Shown here: piece by piece, positions 29,701 to 36,566 of the stretch | Position numbering within the stretch: position 1 is the first letter of the stretch | Layout of the letters: every line of letters begins with the position of its first letter | Assembly (NCBI GenBank): GCA_026710325.1 | Contig: JAPORH010000232.1 | Span: forward strand, 1-36,566 | Length of the DNA stretch: 36,566 nucleotides | From: Litoreibacter sp. | Lineage (GTDB): Bacteria; Pseudomonadota; Alphaproteobacteria; Rhodobacterales; Rhodobacteraceae | Direction: 5' to 3' | Translations under genes and position numbers: made by a program | The notes under the pieces: generated by a model | Told to the model about the DNA's origin: nothing | Seen by the model: only the letters and a program-made list of their open reading frames with translations | Database searches by the model: none

Positions 29701-29919
29701 CTACTCCTGGCGAGACCGCCAGATCATGAATGCGCTCACCAGCGCATATCCAAAAATGGCCAGTGTGGCCAAGTCGAAAAATCCCATTGTGCGGGCTGTC
29801 CAGCCCAAGGATGTTCCGATGATCTGGACCCCGATATAAGCAACGCCGGTTCCCGCGATCAGCAGCGCAAGGCGCCTACCCTCTCGCGACGTGCCCTCGT
29901 GTTTCGGATCGGAGCCCAT
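29701..29919 (-). CDS. DUF5337-like small membrane protein
   Basis: 72 residues from ATG at 29919. A polar lead ([16 protein letters not shown]) is followed by two hydrophobic helices ([19 protein letters not shown] and [18 protein letters not shown]) and a charged end. This matches my recollection of the DUF5337 proteins found beside nuoE/nuoF in Rhodobacteraceae. The ribosome site is weak, and the longer frame start at 30015 overlaps the upstream gene without family support. Function unknown; an accessory membrane role with complex I is only inferred from position. Confidence 0.68.
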   Translation of the reverse strand: MGSDPKHEGTSREGRRLALLIAGTGVAYIGVQIIGTSLGWTARTMGFFDLATLAIFGYALVSAFMIWRSRQE

Positions 29920-29945
29920 CTTGTTTTGTGCCGCTCGCGTGCGGC

Positions 29946-30749
29946 TCAATAAACGTCGCCCTTCTTCACCTTGTCGGAAAACTCGGTCGCGCCGCCGGCG
30001 GCCAGCGTCTTGCACTGGTCAACCCAGCTGTCACGCACGATGCGGCCTTTAAACTTCAGGCGTGCATCCACCCATGCGATCTCCCCGTCGCCCCATTTGG
30101 CGATCTGGTCGAAATGGTAGAAGCCCAGCTCGTTCAGCGTTTTTTCCAGCCCAGGGCCCACGCCCTTGATCTGTTTGAGGTCGTCCGCTTTTCCATCGCG
30201 TGCAGCGGTCAGAATTTCAGGTGTGCTTTCGTCCACGCTCGCTGCGGGCGCCGCTGTCGCGCTCGCCGCCGCATCTGCTTTGGCCTTTTCTGCAGCTTCG
30301 GCCTCGGCCTTCGCTTTGGCAGCCGCCGCGTCAGCCTCCGCTTTCGCTTTAGCGGCAGCCGCATCGGCATCCGCTTTCGCCTTGGCGTCTGCGTCAGCTT
30401 GGGCCTTTGCAACGGCCTCAGCCTTCGACGCTTCTGCATCAGCTTCAGCTGTCGCTGCCATCGCAGGCGCAGCCATTGATGCGGCAGCACTGCCAGACGC
30501 CGTTGGCGCAGTACCGGCCTCGTTCCCAGTGACAGGCGCGCCAAAAGGCACATCTGAGCCATTGCCGCGAATGAACCACAAAGGCAGCAGCAAAACCGCT
30601 AAGATCAAAAACAGCGCACCGACGGCCGCCGCGGGCATAAAATCCCAGTCCCCCACAACCATCAACAGCCCGGTAACAAAGGCGCCCAAAAGCAACCCGA
30701 TGACCGCGCAAAAGAGAAGGCTTACGTTATTTGATCCAGTCTGGCTCAT
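29946..30749 (-). CDS. membrane-anchored Ala/Lys-rich protein with C-terminal HhH domain like that of NuoE
   Basis: A 267-residue protein in three parts. Residues 10-60 hold two membrane helices. Residues 100-163 are almost only Ala, Lys, Glu and Asp and should form a long helix. Residues 178-267 are a helix-hairpin-helix module (LKQIKGVGPGLEKTLNELGF) ending in GGATEFSDKVKKGDVY. That last module is about two-thirds identical by hand count to residues 280-370 of NuoE, encoded 31 bases upstream. HhH modules usually bind DNA or proteins; here a protein contact at the membrane face of complex I seems more likely, but this is inference. A partial gene duplication explains the likeness. Confidence 0.83.
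   Translation of the reverse strand: MSQTGSNNVSLLFCAVIGLLLGAFVTGLLMVVGDWDFMPAAAVGALFLILAVLLLPLWFIRGNGSDVPFGAPVTGNEAGTAPTASGSAAASMAAPAMAATAEADAEASKAEAVAKAQADADAKAKADADAAAAKAKAEADAAAAKAKAEAEAAEKAKADAAASATAAPAASVDESTPEILTAARDGKADDLKQIKGVGPGLEKTLNELGFYHFDQIAKWGDGEIAWVDARLKFKGRIVRDSWVDQCKTLAAGGATEFSDKVKKGDVY
30261..30452 (-). repeat. low-complexity Ala/Lys/Asp-coding repeat
   Basis: Imperfect repeats of codons for motifs such as AKAKADADA and AKAKAEADA inside the membrane-anchored HhH gene (residues about 100-163). Such tracts vary in length between strains by slippage. Confidence 0.7.
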
Positions 30750-30780
30750 ATCTTAACTCCCTGTCTGCTCGTTCTAAGCA

Positions 30781-31893
30781 TTAGTAAACGTCGCCTTTCT
30801 TGACGCGTTTCGAGAACTCAGTGGCGCCCCCTTCGGCGAGAGTCTTGGCCTGAGCCACCCAATTGTCGCGGCTGACGCGACCCTTGAATCCTTCCAAATT
30901 TTCGTCGACCCAAGCCACCTCGGCGTCTTTCCAGGCGGCCACTTGGTCGAAATGAAACACACCGAGCTTGTGAAGCAAAGCCTCCAGCTTGGGACCAACG
31001 CCCTTGATGAGCTTCAGGTTGTCGGGCCCGCCCTCGCGCGCCGCTGTCAGCATTTCAGGTTTTTCGCCCGTTGCTGCTAGTTCCGCCTTTGGTTTTGCCG
31101 CTGCTTTCTTGGGCGCGGGTTTCTTGGCGGCTGGTTTCTTAGGGGCTGGCGCAGCTTTGGTATTGGCCGCTTTCGCAGGTTTGCCGCCATGGTTCCAAGG
31201 CGTGATCAACGGCACCTCGGTCCCGTCGATGCGTTTCACCGTGTCGCCGATATCCGTCGCCAGCTGCGCGGAGGCGTTGAATTTGGTCTTGCCGCTGTCA
31301 AATTCGGTGAGCGACGTCAGACCCGATTTCGGCTCCGATGCAAAGCGACCGTTTTGCGGACCTGGTGTTGGCACGTCGCCTTTGGCAAGCGCGTCGATCA
31401 TCTCGCCAAAGCTTTTGGCGGTCAGGTCCTCGTAATAATCCTTGCCGATCTGCGCCATGGGCGCGTTTGCGCAAGCGCCGAGGCATTCGACCTCTTCCCA
31501 CGAGAACTTGCCATCGGCCGAGATCTGATGTGGCTCCGGCGCGATCTTTTCCTTGCAAACCGCGATCAGGTCCTCCGCCCCGCAGATCATGCAGGAGGTC
31601 GTTCCGCAAACCTGAATATGTGCAACAGACCCAACGGGTTGCAGCTGGAACATGAAGTAGAAGGATGCAACCTCGAGCGCGCGAATGTAAGCCATGCCCA
31701 GCATCTCCGCCACATGCTCGATCGCCGGACGGGTCAACCACCCCTCCTGCTCCTGCGCGCGCCACAAAAGCGGAATGATGGCTGAGGCCTGACGCCCCTC
31801 AGGGTATTTCGTGATCTGCCCTTCCGCCCAAGCCTGATTGTCAGGGGTGAAGGCGAAGCTGTCTGGTTGGTCTTGGTGGAGGCGGCGTAGCAT
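30781..31893 (-). CDS. nuoE: NADH-quinone oxidoreductase subunit E, with C-terminal HhH extension
   Basis: A 370-residue subunit. Residues 1-180 are the thioredoxin-like [2Fe-2S] N1a protein with ligands Cys96, Cys101, Cys137 and Cys141. A variable region follows, then a Pro/Ala/Lys linker (238-275) and a helix-hairpin-helix domain (280-370, [20 protein letters not shown]). Bacterial NuoE is usually about 160-240 residues; a long form with this tail is known in several alphaproteobacteria. The start shares one base with the nuoD stop (TAATG). The tail is repeated in the downstream gene at 29946-30749. Confidence 0.96.
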   Translation of the reverse strand: MLRRLHQDQPDSFAFTPDNQAWAEGQITKYPEGRQASAIIPLLWRAQEQEGWLTRPAIEHVAEMLGMAYIRALEVASFYFMFQLQPVGSVAHIQVCGTTSCMICGAEDLIAVCKEKIAPEPHQISADGKFSWEEVECLGACANAPMAQIGKDYYEDLTAKSFGEMIDALAKGDVPTPGPQNGRFASEPKSGLTSLTEFDSGKTKFNASAQLATDIGDTVKRIDGTEVPLITPWNHGGKPAKAANTKAAPAPKKPAAKKPAPKKAAAKPKAELAATGEKPEMLTAAREGGPDNLKLIKGVGPKLEALLHKLGVFHFDQVAAWKDAEVAWVDENLEGFKGRVSRDNWVAQAKTLAEGGATEFSKRVKKGDVY

Positions 31894-33110
31894 TAGCGGT
31901 CAATTTCTCCGAAAACGACGTCCATGGTGCCGATGATAGCGGCGACGTCGGCCAGTTGGTGGCCTTTGCACATGTAATCCATGGCTTGCAGATGCAGGAA
32001 GCCCGGGGCGCGTAGTTTGGCGCGGTAGGGTTTGTTGGTGCCGTCGGCGACCAGGTAGACGCCGAACTCGCCCTTGGGGGCCTCGACCGCGGCGTAAACC
32101 TCGCCCTCGGGGACGTGGAAGCCCTCAGTGTAGAGCTTGAAATGGTGGATCAGCGCTTCCATAGAGCGCTTCATGTCGCCGCGCGAGGGCGGGGTCATTT
32201 TACCGCGCGCCATAACGTCGCCCTGCCCTTCGGGCTCCCGCAGTTTCGCAATCGCTTGCTTCATGATCGACAGCGATTGGCGCATCTCTTCCATGCGGCA
32301 CAGGTAGCGGTCATAGCAATCGCCGTTCTTGCCCACGGGGATTTCAAACTCGAATTCATTGTAGCATTCGTAGGGCTGCGCGCGGCGCAAATCCCATGCA
32401 AGGCCGGAGCCGCGCACCATCACGCCGGAGAAGCCGTAATCGAGGATATCCTGCTCGGTGATGATGCCGATATCAGCGTTGCGCTGCTTGAAAATCCGGT
32501 TGTCGGTCAGAAGCCCGTCAATGTCGTCCATGACGGCTGGGAAAGTCCCGCACCATTCCTCGATATCGTCGATCAGATCATCGGGCAGGTCCTGATGGAC
32601 GCCGCCGGGCCGGAAATAAGCCGCATGCAGACGCGCACCACAGGCACGCTCATAAAAGACCATGAGCTTTTCGCGTTCCTCAAAGCCCCAAAGCGGCGGG
32701 GTCAGTGCGCCCACATCCATGGCCTGCGTGGTGATGTTCAATAGGTGGTTCAGGACACGGCCAATCTCGGAATAGAGCACACGGATCAGCGACGCGCGGC
32801 GCGGTACTTTGGTCCCGGTCAGCTTCTCGATGGCGAGGCACCAGGCATGCTCCTGATTCATTGGGCTGACATAGTCGAGCCGGTCGAAATAGGGCAGGTT
32901 TTGCAGGTAGGTCCGGCTTTCCATCAGCTTTTCTGTGCCGCGGTGGAGAAGCCCGATATGCGGGTCGCAGCGCTCCACGATCTCGCCGTCTAGCTCCAAA
33001 ACCAGGCGCAACACGCCGTGGGCCGCCGGGTGTTGAGGCCCGAAATTGATGTTGAAGTTGCGAATTTTCTGTTCGCCGGTCAGTACGTCGTTAAATTTTG
33101 AGCCGTCCAT
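31893..33110 (-). CDS. nuoD: NADH-quinone oxidoreductase subunit D
   Basis: The 405-residue 49-kDa-type subunit lining the quinone pocket. Conserved [14 protein letters not shown] (with the quinone-binding His) lies near the N-terminus, and the C-terminus ends in DVVFGEIDR as in the family. ATG at 33110 overlaps the sulfotransferase TGA by one base and gives the expected N-terminus ([19 protein letters not shown]). It is separate from nuoC, unlike the fused NuoCD of enterobacteria. Confidence 0.97.
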   Translation of the reverse strand: MDGSKFNDVLTGEQKIRNFNINFGPQHPAAHGVLRLVLELDGEIVERCDPHIGLLHRGTEKLMESRTYLQNLPYFDRLDYVSPMNQEHAWCLAIEKLTGTKVPRRASLIRVLYSEIGRVLNHLLNITTQAMDVGALTPPLWGFEEREKLMVFYERACGARLHAAYFRPGGVHQDLPDDLIDDIEEWCGTFPAVMDDIDGLLTDNRIFKQRNADIGIITEQDILDYGFSGVMVRGSGLAWDLRRAQPYECYNEFEFEIPVGKNGDCYDRYLCRMEEMRQSLSIMKQAIAKLREPEGQGDVMARGKMTPPSRGDMKRSMEALIHHFKLYTEGFHVPEGEVYAAVEAPKGEFGVYLVADGTNKPYRAKLRAPGFLHLQAMDYMCKGHQLADVAAIIGTMDVVFGEIDR

Positions 33111-33970
33111 CAGGTACCACCCATATTTGCCCGCCACTCATTGGGCAGGTCGTTGAATTGTGCGGCGACTGCCGCGTATTGCGGGGCCAGCTTGGCGCGA
33201 AGGGCGCTGTGAAGCTCTACCGATAGAGGCATCTTTTGCCCCTTGTGAATTTCTTTTTCAAAGGCGCCGGGCACATCGCGAATGCCCAAGAAGGCGCATA
33301 GCTTCGAAATCGTCTCACCTGTGAAAAGCCGTTCATAAAAGGCTGTGAAGAGCTGCGTGCCAGGGATCGCCCGCGACATGCGTTCCAACATGCCCTTGTA
33401 ATCCGACCGAATAGCAACCTGTTCAGCACCACCGTCGAGGTAGCTTTGTGCGACCTGCGCTGCGATCTTCTCCGGCGTGCCGCCCGTTTTGGCCGCGCGA
33501 CGCTTAGCCATCATACGGATATTGGACCACAGCCGGGCAACCGGGTCACGCATCACAAACACAAAGCGTGTCTGCGCCGCGATCCCAACCATGCGCTTCA
33601 ACATATCCGTTGAGACCAAGCTATAGGCCGGGGTCATGTCACCGAAGACTGGCTTCTCTCCGCCCAGTTTGCGCACGAAATGTTTGTAAGCCGCGTCGCT
33701 CAGGTCTGGCTGACTGAGGAGGTCGAAGTAAGCGCGCATGGACCTCGCACGTGCACCCTCAGCCGGAAGCCTATCGAGCTTGGCTTCCAAAGCCGGGCGC
33801 TGGTCGACATCAAACTTGCCATCGGCGCGGTCGAAGTAATGCAGTTCCTTGGGCGTCGGCATCATGCAATCGGGATGCGCGTCGAGGTAGCGGTAAAGCC
33901 AGCTGGTGCCGGCCTTGGTGGCCCCCAGCCCGAAAACCAGGCGTGGCATATCCGAGCGGGGCTCCGGCAT
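33110..33970 (-). CDS. PAPS-dependent sulfotransferase family protein inserted between nuoC and nuoD
   Basis: 286 residues. The 5'-phosphosulfate loop is [14 protein letters not shown] (16-29) and the 3'-phosphate motif [13 protein letters not shown] (138-150), the two signatures of sulfotransferases that transfer sulfate from PAPS. An early catalytic-type region KELHYFD follows the first loop, as in heparan-sulfate-type enzymes. The acceptor (lipid, sugar or small molecule) is unknown. No signal peptide, so cytoplasmic. It shares one base with nuoC (TGATG) and one with nuoD (TGATG), so it is firmly embedded in the operon. I know no role for a sulfotransferase in complex I. Confidence 0.92.
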   Translation of the reverse strand: MPEPRSDMPRLVFGLGATKAGTSWLYRYLDAHPDCMMPTPKELHYFDRADGKFDVDQRPALEAKLDRLPAEGARARSMRAYFDLLSQPDLSDAAYKHFVRKLGGEKPVFGDMTPAYSLVSTDMLKRMVGIAAQTRFVFVMRDPVARLWSNIRMMAKRRAAKTGGTPEKIAAQVAQSYLDGGAEQVAIRSDYKGMLERMSRAIPGTQLFTAFYERLFTGETISKLCAFLGIRDVPGAFEKEIHKGQKMPLSVELHSALRAKLAPQYAAVAAQFNDLPNEWRANMGGT

Positions 33971-34587
33971 CAGGCCTTGGCCTCCTCATCTTCGGATTTC
34001 TCGTCGCCGGGCAGCACGTATTTTGCGCCCTCCCAGGGGCTCATGAAGTCGAACTGGCGGTATTCCTGCACCAAGTTGACGGGCTCATAGACGACGCGCT
34101 TCTCGGCCTCGTCGTAGCGCAGCTCAACATAACCTGTGGTCGGAAAATCCTTGCGCAACGGATGCCCGCGGAAGCCGTAGTCGGTCAGGATGCGGCGTAG
34201 GTCCGGGTGGCCCGTGAACAGGATTCCGAACATGTCGAAAATCTCCCGCTCAAACCAGTTGGCGGCAGGAAAAATGTCCACGATGGAAGCGAGCATCTCT
34301 TCCTCACGGATCGCAACCTTCATGCGGATCCGCTGGTTCTGGTACATCGACAGGAAGTGGTAAACCATGTCGAACCGGTTGTCCCGCGTGGGGTAGTCCA
34401 CCGCCGTCATATCGACCAAGGTAGAGAATTGGCAGGTCTGATCCGTTTTCAAAAACTCTGAAAAGGACACAACCGATGCGGGTGCGACGTTGACTGTCAG
34501 CTCATCATTCTCGACCGACCAGCTCAGCACGCAATCGGGGCGCTTCGCCTCGATCATTGCGCCCAGTTCTTTAAGTGCAGCGCTCAT
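33970..34587 (-). CDS. nuoC: NADH-quinone oxidoreductase subunit C
   Basis: A 205-residue 30-kDa-type subunit of the connecting arm. The signature [20 protein letters not shown] and, shortly after, [14 protein letters not shown] are exact family marks. It overlaps nuoB by four bases (ATGA) and the sulfotransferase gene by one. It ends in an acidic tail ([10 protein letters not shown]). Confidence 0.97.
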   Translation of the reverse strand: MSAALKELGAMIEAKRPDCVLSWSVENDELTVNVAPASVVSFSEFLKTDQTCQFSTLVDMTAVDYPTRDNRFDMVYHFLSMYQNQRIRMKVAIREEEMLASIVDIFPAANWFEREIFDMFGILFTGHPDLRRILTDYGFRGHPLRKDFPTTGYVELRYDEAEKRVVYEPVNLVQEYRQFDFMSPWEGAKYVLPGDEKSEDEEAKA

Positions 34588-35117
34588 CGTGTGATCGTCC
34601 CCGTCCGGCGGATTTTTCGTTGCAGCTGCAGGATACCGTAGAGCAACGCCTCAGCAGTTGGCGGGCAGCCCGGCACATAGAGGTCGACGGGCACGATCCG
34701 GTCGCAGCCGCGCACGACTGAATAGCTGTAGTGGTAATAGCCGCCACCATTGGCACAGGAGCCCATGGAGATCGCGTAACGCGGCTCCGGCATCTGGTCG
34801 TACACTTTGCGAAGCGCTGGTGCCATTTTGTTGGTCAATGTGCCCGCCACGATCATCAAGTCCGATTGGCGCGGGGAGGCGCGCGGCGCCGTGCCGAACC
34901 GCTCCATATCGTAGCGCGGCATAGCGGTGTGCATCATCTCCACCGCGCAGCAGGCCAGCCCAAAGGTCATCCAATGCAGCGAGCCGGTGCGCGCCCAATT
35001 GATGATGTCCTCGGTCGAGGTGACCAGAAAGCCTTTATCCTGCAATTCCGCGTTCAAGGCTTGCGTGGCGACATCTTTGTCCCAGCTGGCGGTGTTGGCG
35101 CCGGTTGCTACTCCCAT
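34584..35117 (-). CDS. nuoB: NADH-quinone oxidoreductase subunit B
   Basis: A 177-residue subunit carrying cluster N2, the last electron donor to quinone. Ligands are the tandem Cys56-Cys57 ([10 protein letters not shown]), Cys121 (GSCANGGG) and Cys151 (VPGCPP). Its start overlaps the nuoA end by 10 bases. Confidence 0.97.
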   Translation of the reverse strand: MGVATGANTASWDKDVATQALNAELQDKGFLVTSTEDIINWARTGSLHWMTFGLACCAVEMMHTAMPRYDMERFGTAPRASPRQSDLMIVAGTLTNKMAPALRKVYDQMPEPRYAISMGSCANGGGYYHYSYSVVRGCDRIVPVDLYVPGCPPTAEALLYGILQLQRKIRRTGTITR

Positions 35118-35473
35118 TCAAGGGCTCCTTTTTTCCATTCGTAAGCGAAGCCGATCGTCAGCACCGCAAGGAAAACCATCATCGACCAAAAGCCCAAGAG
35201 CCCCACATCCTTGAATGCAACCGCCCAAGGGAAAAGGAACGCGACTTCAAGGTCGAAGATAATGAACAAAATGGACACGAGGTAAAAGCGCACATCAAAT
35301 TTCATCCGTGCGTCGTCAAAGGCGTTGAACCCGCATTCATAGGCCGACACCTTCTCGGGGTCCGGGTTCCTGACCGCGACAACGGCAGCAGCAAGGATCA
35401 ATACCAGGCCCAAACCAATTGCAATTGCGAGAAAAATAAGGATTGGAAGATATTCGCGTAGCAGCTCGTCCAC
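35108..35473 (-). CDS. nuoA: NADH-quinone oxidoreductase subunit A
   Basis: A 121-residue, three-helix membrane subunit and first gene of the operon. The loop with [21 protein letters not shown] and the acidic helix [13 protein letters not shown] are family marks. GTG at 35473 ([12 protein letters not shown]) is chosen because AAGGAG lies six bases upstream; the ATG at 35497 has no such site and adds an unusual lead. Confidence 0.95.
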   Translation of the reverse strand: MDELLREYLPILIFLAIAIGLGLVLILAAAVVAVRNPDPEKVSAYECGFNAFDDARMKFDVRFYLVSILFIIFDLEVAFLFPWAVAFKDVGLLGFWSMMVFLAVLTIGFAYEWKKGALEWE

Positions 35474-35588
35474 GTGCTTCTCCTTCGTGCCCCGCACCCT
35501 CGACGGTGCAGGCTTCAGCAGCTTGGTTTGATCTTTACGCCGCGCCGCTCAGAGGGTCAATGCGACGAAGCGGACATTTAAGGGGAAA

Positions 35589-35620
35589 GTTATACGGTTG
35601 GACACGTTGTATCGGGTCAA
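35589..35620 (-). promoter_or_regulatory. candidate promoter of the nuo operon
   Basis: In the 171 bases before nuoA, the minus strand shows TTGACC (35620-35615) and TATAAC (35594-35589). The 20-base spacer is too long for a strong sigma-70 promoter, so one box may be wrong. It is the only AT-rich spot with both boxes between the transglycosylase gene and nuoA, and would give a leader of about 110 bases. Confidence 0.3.
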
Positions 35621-35644
35621 AAATTTACGGGTAGTTAACTGTGA

Positions 35645-36475
35645 TCAATTTCTGCTCAGAAGACGCAGCAACTCGGCCGACGGCCTCCCTGTCCCCTCAA
35701 GGCCTTGGGTTCGTTGAAAATCAGCGATAGCGCGCCTTGAACTTGGCCCCAAAACGCCATCGGCCCCGCCTGTATCATAGCCGCGCGACATCAAGCGTTC
35801 CTGAAGCTCCTTCCTTTGCGCTTGTTTGAGGCCATATCGGTCCGGCGCGAAAGCCGTCTTAAGCGGCCCCTCACCCACAATACGTCGGGCTAAATAACCG
35901 ACGCCAAGCGCGTAATTGGTCGACCGGTTGTAGCGCTTGATGACCTCGAAATTCGGTCCGGTTGCAAACCTTGGTCCGCCTGGATCGGGTTGGATGCCAC
36001 CAGTTTCCGCCTCCCGCGACCACAAAGCGCCGCGTTGCCAACCGGACCGCGCCAAATAAGCCGCAGCCGAGGCCAGTGCGTCGGTCGGATCCTCCGCCCA
36101 GATGTCGCGCCGCCCATCACCGTCGAAATCCACCGCGAACTCCAGATAAGACGTCGGGATAAACTGCGTGTGCCCCATGGCGCCCGCCCAGGACCCCACC
36201 ATGTCGCGCGCTGCGACATCGCCAGATTGCAAAATACGCAAAGCCGCCAGAAGCTGGCCCTCAAAAAACCGTCCTCGCCTTCCGTCATAGGCGAGCGTCG
36301 AGGTTGCAGAAATCACGGGGATATCACCCCGCCGTTGTCCAAAATTGCTTTCCACCCCCCAAATAGCGGCAACAATCTCGGCAGGCACGCCGTAGCGTTG
36401 CTCGATCGCGCCCAGGCTGTTTTTGTGGCGCGCAAACGCCGCCCGCTCGCGTCTGACACGTTCCTCTGTTGCCAC
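35645..36475 (-). CDS. MltB-type lytic murein transglycosylase, probably 5'-disrupted
   Basis: Cleaves peptidoglycan glycan strands. The SLT_2 domain is clear: AAIWGVESNFG with the catalytic Glu, then GSWAGAMGHTQFIPTSYL and VDFDGDGRRDIW. A peptidoglycan-binding module forms the last 60 residues (LMSRGYDTGGADGVLGPSS). Only GTG at 36475 is available as a start, and it gives 276 residues with no signal peptide, whereas relatives are about 400 and exported. The frame stays open upstream to 36526, reading HKTSEFRRSFEDYLALV, which fits the family, but an in-frame TAA lies at 36529-36527. Another frame continues plausibly (GGLRPYFRTEPPKVI), suggesting a frameshift. The rest of the 5' end is outside the window. 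Confidence 0.82.
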   Translation of the reverse strand: MATEERVRRERAAFARHKNSLGAIEQRYGVPAEIVAAIWGVESNFGQRRGDIPVISATSTLAYDGRRGRFFEGQLLAALRILQSGDVAARDMVGSWAGAMGHTQFIPTSYLEFAVDFDGDGRRDIWAEDPTDALASAAAYLARSGWQRGALWSREAETGGIQPDPGGPRFATGPNFEVIKRYNRSTNYALGVGYLARRIVGEGPLKTAFAPDRYGLKQAQRKELQERLMSRGYDTGGADGVLGPSSRRAIADFQRTQGLEGTGRPSAELLRLLSRN

Positions 36476-36566
36476 AAGCGCCAGATAATCCTCGAAGCTG
36501 CGGCGAAATTCGCTTGTCTTATGACTTTAGGTGGTTCTGTGCGAAAGTAGGGCCTTAGCCCGCCAC

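Noticed and set aside
28700-29839. 379-residue plus-strand frame opposite nuoF
   Set aside because: Antisense of a conserved gene, with no recognisable domain.
30209-30562. 117-residue Arg/Leu-rich minus-strand frame inside the membrane HhH gene
   Set aside because: It is an out-of-frame reading of the Ala/Lys codon repeat.
35494-35509. Hairpin GCACC/GGTGC in the nuoA leader as a riboswitch
   Set aside because: A five-base stem alone; no conserved riboswitch core recognised.
35635-35648. FNR-like box TTGAT-CACA-GTTAA on the minus strand upstream of nuoA
   Set aside because: Only one half-site matches the TTGAT/ATCAA pattern, and it overlaps the stop codon of the transglycosylase gene.

Overview
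The window looks like a chromosome segment of an alphaproteobacterium of the Rhodobacteraceae (Roseobacter group). The pointers are: moderate-to-high GC; a complete 14-gene complex I (nuo) operon in the order A-B-C-D-E-F-G-H-I-J-K-L-M-N, interrupted by small accessory genes as in Rhodobacter; a VPLPA-CTERM sorting signal; a DUF5337-like protein; a Hint-domain protein of the Rhodobacteraceae type; and the downstream run birA-coaX-rnj.

Layout. Positions 1-6900 hold mostly minus-strand metabolic and transport genes: an SLC13 permease with RCK_C domains, a divergent cytochrome P450, an orphan ABC ATPase coupled to a Na+:solute symporter, and an SDR-like protein without the usual catalytic Tyr/Lys. 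Positions 7055-12497 run on the plus strand: a Hint-domain gene split by an in-frame TAG, prfC (release factor 3), a secreted VPLPA-CTERM protein with its own terminator, and a DEAD-box RNA helicase. From 12717 to 35473 everything is on the minus strand and reads as one long unit: nuoA-B-C-[sulfotransferase]-D-E-[membrane HhH protein]-[DUF5337-like]-F-[lipoprotein]-[lipoprotein]-[DUF3291]-G-[lipoprotein]-H-I-[secreted]-[carboxymuconolactone decarboxylase family]-J-[secreted]-[52-aa membrane peptide]-K-L-M-N-birA-coaX-rnj. Upstream of nuoA, at 35645-36475, lies an MltB-type lytic transglycosylase whose 5' part looks disrupted. No rRNA, tRNA, CRISPR array or insertion sequence was recognised, and no gene-free stretch exceeds 300 bases.

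How the genes work together. The Nuo subunits form the proton-pumping NADH:quinone oxidoreductase: E, F and G are the NADH-oxidising arm, B, C, D and I the quinone-reducing connecting arm, and A, H, J, K, L, M and N the membrane pump. Ten or more accessory genes are threaded between them, most sharing 1-4 bases with their neighbours (ATGA, TGATG, TAATG), so they are very probably co-translated with complex I. Many encode envelope proteins (three lipoproteins, two small secreted proteins, three small membrane proteins). The most striking are a PAPS-type sulfotransferase wedged between nuoC and nuoD, and a membrane-anchored protein that ends in a close copy of the C-terminal helix-hairpin-helix domain of NuoE encoded just upstream.

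Other notable points are a pair of diverged intergenic repeats of about 130-150 bp, both between convergent genes, and the nonsense-split Hint gene. All assignments come from reading translations and motifs by eye; no database search was possible.
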